Below the pieces are notes generated by a model. The model ran no database searches. It saw only the letters and a list, made by a program, of their open reading frames with translations, and was not told the origin of the DNA. 15,589 nt of DNA, taken from the NCBI GenBank assembly GCA_910592005.1, contig CAJVPP010002259.1, forward strand, positions 1 to 15,589, written 5' to 3'. A program made the translations under genes and the position numbers. Origin of the DNA: Funneliformis mosseae. Its lineage: Eukaryota; Glomeromycota; Glomeromycetes; Glomerales; Glomeraceae. How positions within the stretch are numbered: the first letter of the stretch is position 1; each line of letters begins with the position of its first letter. Shown in pieces: positions 8,770 through 15,589 of this stretch.

Positions 8770-11700
8770 ATGGAATCACAAAGGATATTGACAACTTACG
8801 GAATCCCCATCACACGATCTTCACATGGGGACTCTTCTAATCGAAGGGCAACAACGGGTACCACCGTTAGTCGTTCTAGTAATAGGTATTCCGTTAATGC
8901 ACTCTATTCAATGGCCGCTGAACAAGATGTTGAAGTCGAAGATGATTTGGCCAGAGGTAGAGTAACTACAAAGATTGGAAAGGATCCCTCAAAATTAACT
9001 AGAGTTAAATTCATTTGATAATTTAGAAATATACAGTATCTTATGATCAAAAATTACTCAACAATTTTTCCCTTAACCAATACGGTTATTGCATGTAATA
9101 AATTGCTTGGAAAGGGTTTGCAATATATAGTAGCAGTACACTTCTCTTTTTTCATAGCTTTAATTCAATTCTTTATAATACAAAACCTCTTATTCTCAAT
9201 TTCAAGAATTCACCGATTAATATTATAATCATTTCATTTTTCTAGCCCAAAAACGATTACGAGAATTAAAAAGTCGAATTTCAACACAATCCAAAAAAAA
9301 TTTCGTTCTGGAACGGGATGTACGATATCTGGATTCACGTATAGCTTTATTAATTGCGAACCGAATTGCATTGGATGAGGTATTTTAATTAGATTAAAAG
9401 ATTAAATAAATAAATATATATATATATATTTATAAAAGCATGGTGTTGACATAAAAATTTTTCTTAAAAAAAGAAACAAGAAGTGGAAAGTACATTTGAG
9501 AGCACAGATTCATTAGATGGTATTTTTCCGGATGATCGTAAAATTCAACAATACGGAAATCTGTTTTTTCTACTCCAAGCGGAACCACGACACATTGCAG
9601 TTTTATGTCGTCTGGTCAGTCTCACAGAAATTGATACTTTGTTACAGACAGTTATGTTTACTATATACGGAAATCAATACGAAAGTAGGGAAGAGCATTT
9701 ATTATTGACAATGTTTCAGGTAAGTATTCATCTAGTATTGCGTAATTTAATTTTTTTTTTTTCATTTAATGATACATGCTACTCTTTTTTTTTTAAAAAA
9801 AAAAAATTAGTCTGTACTTTCGGCACAATTTGAGACTACATTAGATTTCAATTCCCTACTTCGAGCAAACACACCAGTTTCTCGAATGATGACAACATAT
9901 ACTCGGCGAGGGCCAGGTCAAAGTTATCTTAAATCAGTTCTTTCAAAACAGATAAACAATTTAATTGAGCTTAAGGATCTAAATTTGGAAATCGATCCAT
10001 TGAAAGTATGAGGTTAAATATGTTAAAAAATTATCATCATTATCATCATTATTATCTTGATCGTTAAGGAATGTCGCAATTTATTATATCAGGTTTATCA
10101 ACAAATGATAAAGAAAATTGAAGAAGAAACTGGTTCATTACCGGCAGAACTGCCACGCGGTGTTACGCCAGATGTTGCGGCTGCAAATGCCGATGTTCAA
10201 TCTGCTGTATCACCACGTATAACAATGCTTATGGAAATTGCAAACTCTTTCCTTCAAACAATCATGGAATCTATAGATCAAGTTCCATACGGAATTCGCT
10301 GGATTTGCAAACAAATTCGTTCATTAACTAAAGTAAGTGGTAATATTCTTGAGTTATTGGTCATTATTATAATCATTTAAGTAACATTGATTATTAATAT
10401 TAATATTGACCCTGTTAGCGGAAATATCCTAATGCTACTGAGTTTGCCATTTGTTCATTAATTGGCGGATTTTTCTTTCTACGGTTCGTAAATCCAGCTA
10501 TAGTAACCCCGAAATCTTGTATGATAATAGAAGGAATTCCTGGACATAATCCAAGACGTACCTTAACTTTGGTGTGTAAAATAGGTTATTTTGCTATTTA
10601 TTATTTATTATATTAATTACTTAAATACCAAGTTTTATTTTTTTGCAGATTGCGAAAATGTTACAAAATCTTGCCAATAAACCTTCTTATGCGAAAGAAG
10701 AATATATGAACATGCTAAACCCATTTGTTGAGAGTAATAAACAGAGAATTAATAAATTTTTGATGGATTTGTGCGAAGTAGGAGATTTTTATGAAAGTCT
10801 AGAGGTAATTTTGTGCATTTAAGCATTGTTTTTTTTTTTTTTAAAAAAAAAAAATATTAATATTAATATTAAATATTAAGTAAACTTATCGAAAACTTTA
10901 TTTATTTATAGATGGATCAATACATAACATTATCCAAAAAGGATCTGGTTTTGAATATCACGTTAAACGAAATATACAATACTCATGCCTTATTAATTCA
11001 ACATAAAGATATTTTGGTATAAAATTTTTTTTTTATGGGATATCCTTTCTTTTAAAAAAAATTTTTATTTTAATTTTAATTCTAATTACATCAGGCACCA
11101 TCAGAAAAAAGTCATTTACATATACTTTTAGATGATATCGGTCCTTCCCCTTCTCAGGTACCTAGGAAGGAAGATAGGACAATAGAACTTCCTTTATTTA
11201 GCCGATGGGAGACTCCCATACAAGGTATCATCACATTTTTTTGATTGTTACTTTCTTGACAATATTTACCTATCATATATCTATCATCTTTTCAGATCTT
11301 GCTTCAGCACTCATGTCTGATAATGGTGTTACTCAAAATGATATTTTATATATGGAGACCAAGTCTATTTTCGTACAGCTCATTCGTTCTATTCCACGAA
11401 TGTCGGAACAAAAACAGATAAATTTACCTATTATTGCCGAAACGGCGGCAACAACCAAAGATGCTACTTTAGTTCGTAAAGGAATAAAGGTCAAAGAGAT
11501 GCTTCGTGAACTTGAGGAAGCTCGGGTTATAGATCGTATAGATGATTACCGACTTATGAGAGAAGAAGTTTCACAAGAATTGGCACATCTTGGTAATCTT
11601 CGCGAAAAGATAACTGAAGAAATTCGGTCTCTCGAAGCAGTTTACAAGACTATATGCGATCATAATAATTATCTTAGGAATCAATTGGATAGTTATAAAG

Positions 11701-12294
11701 CATATTTGCAAAACGTGAGGCAACAGACTTCGACCGATCCCACTATCACGAGTGTGGTTAAAGTAGGAGATAAAGAGAACAAGCCCGCAAAGATGAAAGT
11801 TTTGGGCCCATATAAATTTACTTATGCGCAATTAGAAAAAGATGGAATTATTACGGAGAGCAGTGTTCCAGAAAATCGGTGAGTTTAAATTTTTCATGAT
11901 TTATATATATATCTTTCTCATTTTTCTTTATTTATCTTAATAAAGTGTATTTATTTATTATAATTCATTTAATCGTATGAATTTAGACGACAGAATATAT
12001 ATATCAATATCATATCTCCAATTCCAGGTACCTTTGTTATTACGTTATATTATAAAGGTCGGGATGCTGCCATCTTGGAAATGGATCTTAAGCTAGATGA
12101 TCTTTTAGAAAAGGTTATACTTTACTCGTAAAATATGTTATTCGATATGTAATTGAGAATTTTATTAATAGTATTATTCTTTAATCATTTAGCAACAAGA
12201 TAATGTCGTTTCTTTGGATCTCGAATATGTGCAGTTTAATATTCCCAAGATTTTACAGCTATTAAACAAGACATTTTCCAAGAGAAAGACGTAG
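8770..12294 (+). CDS. gap1: Ras GTPase-activating protein, fungal Gap1/IQGAP-related type (RasGAP + RasGAP_C)
   Basis: The gene has twelve exons: 8770-8956, 9246-9379, 9474-9719, 9811-10005, 10093-10332, 10419-10571, 10649-10804, 10912-11016, 11095-11224, 11296-11878, 11987-12113 and 12193-12294. They sum to 2358 bases (785 codons plus stop), every junction is GT-AG and phases close throughout. Residues 60-110 form a conserved basic and coiled region ([30 protein letters not shown]). The RasGAP domain spans about 165-400. It has the arginine-finger segment [20 protein letters not shown] (Arg207) and the stabilising [12 protein letters not shown] motif (Arg356). IQGAP1 itself lacks the finger arginine, so this protein is likely an active GAP. 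Residues 575-665 are a long charged coiled coil. The RasGAP_C domain closes the protein ([45 protein letters not shown]). S. pombe Gap1, which switches off Ras1 in mating and morphogenesis, has a similar length and layout. No calponin-homology or IQ motifs are present. The least certain junction is the start of exon 3, after an A-rich acceptor. Confidence 0.93.
8957..9245 (+). other. Long first intron of the RasGAP gene
   Basis: At 289 bp this intron is about three times longer than the other ten (71-108 bp). Read through, it would add about 20 codons ([20 protein letters not shown]) and then stop at 9016-9018. The donor at GAG|GTAGAG is the only one that keeps phase with the next exon. An open frame at 9043-9228 lies wholly inside the intron and has no recognisable features. 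Confidence 0.6.
9751..9806. repeat. T12 and T10-A12 homopolymer tracts in RasGAP intron 3
   Basis: Within the intron 9720-9810 a run of 12 T (9751-9762) is followed by 10 T and 12 A (9785-9806) just before the ATTAG acceptor. The T-A pair can form a hairpin right against the splice site. Confidence 0.75.
10829..10854. repeat. T14-A12 homopolymer inverted repeat in RasGAP intron 7
   Basis: Fourteen T are followed directly by twelve A inside the intron 10805-10911, then by repeated TATTAATATTAA. This is the third intron in the window with the same T-then-A design. Confidence 0.75.
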
Positions 12295-13683
12295 TTGTTG
12301 GAAATCAAATATTTTTTTTTTGTGATAATTATTTGTTTATTTTGTAATATTATTATTTATTATATTCCTTTTATTTTTATTATATTTATTTTCTTCGTTT
12401 CAATAGGGATGCTTACGATGCTTGGGGCAAATTGTGTCTCCCCATATGCGTGCATCTTCCTATTAAAGGATGAAAGTCACAAGAAAAAAATTGAGTTTGG
12501 TTATATACCAATACTACATTTCTCCGTACCACCTTTGAAGACATACGCTTTTGCTTTGATTTCTTTGAATCAAAATACTTTTTCACTCTTTTGGTACACA
12601 TTCTGAAGTCACGGTTTTTTGTTTATCCGAATATACAGGACAATTGATGTATATAAAGAAAAATTTTTATATACAATTATTTATTGATATTAGTGCACTA
12701 TTTGGGAAAGCAAAATTTGTCTGCAGGAACCAAGTAATGACAATATTATATATATTTATTTACTTATATATTTATTTATTTATTTATTTATTTTACATAA
12801 TTTTCACATAAAGTATAAACAGCAACTTTTGTTATGTTTATATTAATAGTTTAGAATCACTTTGAAAAATTAATAATAATTTAAAAATATATATATATAA
12901 TATATTTTTATATATATATTTGGTAGCATTATTGTTAAACTAATATAACTAAACTTGTATATAACGCTTATGATATAATATTAATTTATTTAATAAAGGT
13001 TTTTTTTAACCTTGATTTTTATTTAATGAATTATAAAGTTTTTTATTTAGTAAATAAAATTTTATATAATAAAATTTTCATTAAATTTTAAATAATATTA
13101 TTGTAATATTTAAATAATATTTAAGATTTTAATACAAATGTCTTAATCATATCAAATAGTTAAATATTATTAATCAGAATTGTATCACATGATCTTTAAA
13201 GTTATGTATGTAGTTTTAAATTATGTGATAATTACAAAATCACAATATATATTTTCACAATATTAATATTACATTTTGTAATATTTTTATGATAGTTTTT
13301 AAATATAATTTATACTATTTTAATTTTTTTATTTCTATAAAATTTAATATCAAGATTAAATAAATGCATAAATTAGTCTTAAAATGAAAGCAAATAAAAA
13401 GTTCTAAAGAAATATTTCTATTACTATGTAATGTTTTATTAGATGCAAAATTTGATATGATTGATAAATCATAATTTAATGATTTTTAGATGAAAGATAA
13501 GAAAATACACTTTAATAATAATGAAATTATGCAATTATTACAAGTAATACAACTAAATATACTAAAACAATTAGTTAAAAATATAAAAGGATCATACATA
13601 TAGGTTAAAAATCATATATGCTAATATATAAAAATGATACATAATCAATATTGTAAAATAAAAAGCAGATTTATGAAAAGTGA
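12295..13683. other. 3' flank of the RasGAP gene and AT-rich intergenic DNA
   Basis: Bases 12410-12600 are less AT-rich and open on both strands (plus 12295-12606, minus 12413-12601), but neither frame looks like a known protein. They may be 3' untranslated sequence. From about 12700 on the sequence is almost entirely A and T. It includes a (TTTA)n microsatellite near 12760-12792 and (TA)n tracts near 12886-12921. No gene was seen. Confidence 0.5.
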
Positions 13684-13839
13684 TTTTATATTTTAAGAAG
13701 ATTATTGACTAAAGTTATTAAGTCTAATATAGACAATGATGATCTTACACTTAATAATATTTATGATAGCAGCAATAATGATAATAATGAATTTATATTA
13801 GAATATTTAGATTTATTAAAAAAGAACAATGATTTATGA
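13684..13839 (+). pseudogene. Short open coding-like stretch without a start codon
   Basis: Fifty-one codons are open between a TGA at 13681 and a TGA at 13837-13839, including LRRLLTKVIKSNIDNDDLTL and EFILEYLDLLKKNNDL. There is no ATG. The Asn/Asp/Leu-rich composition is plausible for a protein but also easily produced by AT-rich DNA. The family is not recognised. It may be a scrap of a decayed gene or chance. Confidence 0.15.
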
Positions 13840-14517
13840 TTTTAAACAATAAGTTAATTTCTTTATCTTATTTAAAATCAAAAACTCATCAAAATGTAAG
13901 TAAATAATTTTTTTATTTAAAATTTAAATAAAGATTTATAGCAAGCATGACTTATTTACTTCTAAACAAATCAATGGTTTAATAATAATACAATTATTAG
14001 TCTAAAGTATAATGTAGGACTATTAACTACAAGATAATATAATACAAGATGTCCATTTGTCTTTCTGCTCACTATTTAAGTTATTGATAATTAGTTCTTT
14101 TAATTTATTTAGTTTAATATTACTAACTAATAATAAAAAAAACCAAAATATACTGTTTATCCTGTTTAAGCATTATTTATTTTTTTACCTATTTATTTTT
14201 TATTTATTTTTTTTATTAAAAAAATAAATAATAATGCTAATAATATTAATAATAATAAAAATATAATAATAAATAAAATAAACTTTTTGTGTTTACGCTA
14301 TTTCGGTATCATAAAGGTGAGTTATTCTTCTTCTTTTTTCCTTTCTTGTAATCTCTTATTATTCTTAATGCGTTTTAATCTATTGAAACTAAAAAAATTG
14401 AAATAAATATGGTTAGGTGAACGTATTCTTGATAACGTAATGAATAAAAGTTCAGCTGCAAATTTTTTGTTTTTTAGATTAATTTTTGCTTTGTTTAATG
14501 TGAATCCTTGACTTTTG
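13840..14517. other. AT-rich stretch with no recognisable gene
   Basis: Mostly A and T, with TTTATTTTTTATTT and AATAATAATA runs at 14170-14280. A slightly less AT-rich patch at 14285-14460 shows no open frame or RNA-like fold that I could support. Confidence 0.5.
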
Positions 14518-14553
14518 TATACTATTATTGTCTACACAAGACATATTAGTATA
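14518..14553. repeat. 36-base imperfect palindrome (hairpin)
   Basis: TATACTA (14518-14524) pairs with TAGTATA (14547-14553), and TGTCT (14529-14533) pairs with AGACA (14539-14543) around the loop ACACA. Small internal bulges separate the two stems. It marks the start of the structured block on the right side of the window. Confidence 0.6.
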
Positions 14554-14560
14554 AAGCTTC

Positions 14561-14743
14561 GAACAGTTCAGATTAATCCAAAAATTTTCAGTTCAGATTA
14601 ACTTCAGTTCAGTTGCAGATTGCAAAAAAATCAATCTGAAAATTTTCAGCTCAGTTCAGATTTTTTTTGGATTATAAATTTAATCTGAACTGAAAAAAAT
14701 CTGAATTGAACTGAAAATTTCAGATTAATCTGAAATTTCAGAT
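14561..14743. repeat. TTCAGTTCAGATT-type inverted repeat cluster
   Basis: The left half (14564-14630) carries several copies of CAGTTCAGATT or TTCAGTTCAG. The right half (about 14680-14743) carries the complement, AATCTGAACTG, TTGAACTGAA and TTCAGATTAATCTGAA. The halves form an imperfect inverted repeat with about 50 bases between them. The middle also has AATCTGAAAATTTTCAGCTC. It directly precedes the 25-bp palindrome array. Confidence 0.7.
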
Positions 14744-14775
14744 CATTTGAAACGATTAAATTTATTATTCCAAAT

Positions 14776-15098
14776 GAATGATAAAAGAATCGTTCAATTG
14801 AAATGATAAATTATCGTTTTAAACGAACGATAATAGAATCGTTCAATTAGAACGATAAAATTATCGTTCCAATCGAACAATAAGAAAATTGTCGATTAGA
14901 ACAATCAAAATATCATTCTAAACGAACGATTAAAATATTGTTCCAATTGAACGATAAGAAAATTGTTCAATTAGAACAATCAAATTATCGTTCCAATTGA
15001 ACGATAAAAGAATCATTCGATTGGAATGATCAAAATATCATTCTAAACGAACAATAATAGAATCATTCGATTGGAACGATAAAATTATCATTCTAAAC
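14776..15098. repeat. Tandem array of 25-bp palindromic monomers (13 copies)
   Basis: Each monomer is a 20-bp imperfect palindrome (for example GAACGATAAAATTATCGTTC) plus a 5-base spacer. Thirteen copies occupy 323 bp; two are one base short. Two types tend to alternate, giving a 50-bp higher-order unit: type A has a purine-rich centre (GATAATAGAATC) and type B an AT centre (GATAAAATTATC). Spacers fall into two sets, AATTR/GATTG and TAAAC/CAATY. The spacers are also flanked by GTTC...GAAC, so the array is inverted-repeat at both scales. Every half-site has CG, TG or CA at its core. A more degenerate copy may precede the array at about 14749-14775. Confidence 0.85.
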
Positions 15099-15102
15099 GA
15101 AC

Positions 15103-15425
15103 TAGTAGTTTTACCCAAATATCTGTTTATCTGCAATCAGGTGATCCATGATCTCTATCACAGATATGAATTACTATCTATGAGGAATCAAATAAATTCG
15201 GATATATCTGCATAGATAAATTCAGATTCACAAATTATAAAACGGATAAAGAACTTTATTTATTTATTTATTATTACCATCTAAATTTATTGTATTTATC
15301 ATTTATTGACGCGCTAATTTTCTTTCAATTATAAAATAAAGAATCTCCATCACATGCTAAATTTAAAATCATATAACACACTATTTACTTAATGGAAAAA
15401 CTCCCCAGCTAAGCACCAATTTTTC
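15103..15425. other. Region between palindrome array and hAT remnant, with TATCTG/CAGATA words
   Basis: Bases 15115-15245 contain repeated TATCTG, CAGATA and GGATA words in both orientations, for example ATATCTGTTTATCTGC and ATATCTGCATAGATAA. These could be subterminal binding sites of the adjacent hAT element. A (TTTA)n tract lies at 15256-15272. The rest, up to the transposase stop, shows no gene. Confidence 0.4.
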
Positions 15426-15589
15426 TTACAAAAAACTAAATTTTCTAACATATTCAGTTCCAATTGTGTTTTTTTTATAGATATTACATTACCAGCCTCG
15501 CTAAAAAGTCTCTCACTCAGAGTTGAGGTAGCGGGAATTGCTAAGTATTTTTTTGCTAATTTTGATAATACTGGAAATCAAGCTGAGTT
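15426..15589 (-). pseudogene. hAT-family transposase C-terminus (dimerisation domain), broken and cut by the window edge
   Basis: The minus strand from the right edge reads FPVLSKLAKKYLAIPATSTL and continues SERLFSEAGNVIS to a TAA at 15426-15428. The IPATS, SERLFS and AGNV words are the signature of the hAT C-terminal dimerisation domain, which is needed for transposase assembly. An in-frame TGA at 15578-15580 lies just upstream of this domain, so the copy is probably dead. The rest of the gene is outside the window. The tail after AGNVIS (IKKTQLELNMLENLVFL) is of normal length for the family. Confidence 0.8.

Noticed and set aside
9043..9228. Plus-strand ORF of 61 codons inside RasGAP intron 1 as an alternative exon
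   Set aside because: It has no protein-like conservation signal that I recognise and no in-phase junctions with both neighbouring exons.
9517..9708. Plus-strand ORF in a second frame of RasGAP exon 3
   Set aside because: It starts at a non-ATG codon and overlaps the true coding frame.
11571..11831. Minus-strand ORF opposite the RasGAP coiled coil
   Set aside because: Shadow of exon 10, which has clear coding character.
12295..12606. Plus-strand ORF with a hydrophobic start as a membrane protein gene
   Set aside because: The hydrophobic part comes from T-rich DNA right after the RasGAP stop, and there is no ATG at the start of the frame.
14285..14460. tRNA or small RNA gene in the less AT-rich patch
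   Set aside because: No cloverleaf, B-box or stable stem could be drawn.
14776..15098. CRISPR array
   Set aside because: Spacers are 5 bases, repeats are imperfect palindromes with variation, and the genome is eukaryotic.

Overview
The window looks like nuclear DNA from an early-diverging filamentous fungus. The best fit is a Glomeromycotina (arbuscular mycorrhizal) genome such as Rhizophagus or a relative, though this is an inference. The reasons are: very AT-rich sequence with long homopolymer runs; many short GT-AG introns, nearly all 66-108 bp; two conserved fungal housekeeping or signalling genes; and decayed transposon families typical of those genomes. There are no bacterial operons, CRISPR arrays or recognisable RNA genes.

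Left part (about 1-3800): this is a graveyard of mobile DNA. Bases 143-2200 on the minus strand are a heavily broken gene for a D5-type superfamily 3 helicase, the kind found in NCLDV-like and virus-like elements. Its upstream end stops at a decayed pogo/Tigger-like DNA transposon (2201-3796, minus-strand transposase). That element has 29-bp terminal inverted repeats and a TA at each end.

Centre-left (3797-5304): AT-rich intergenic DNA with one unidentified, broken minus-strand reading frame (4412-4777) and the promoter of the next gene. The promoter carries inverted repeats and a tiny upstream ORF.

Centre: two intact multi-exon genes lie on the plus strand. The first (5305-7231, 4 exons, 569 codons) is a DEAD-box RNA helicase of the Dbp3 type, used in 60S ribosome assembly. 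The second (8770-12294, 12 exons, 785 codons) is a Ras GTPase-activating protein of the S. pombe Gap1 / IQGAP-related type, with RasGAP and RasGAP C-terminal domains. Every exon phase closes in both models. They are neighbours but have no known functional link. The 1.5 kb between them holds only candidate regulatory palindromes.

Right part (12295-15589): AT-rich DNA with no convincing gene, followed by a structured block. The block contains a hairpin (14518-14553), a TTCAG-type inverted repeat cluster (14561-14743) and a remarkable array of 25-bp palindromic monomers (14776-15098). Near the right edge is the C-terminus of a broken hAT transposase on the minus strand. The structured block may be the subterminal region of that hAT element.

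A theme across the window is decay by C-to-T change. It shows in the two TIRs of the pogo element, in the stop codons of its transposase, and in the palindrome array, where all 26 half-sites carry CG or one of its deamination products, TG or CA.
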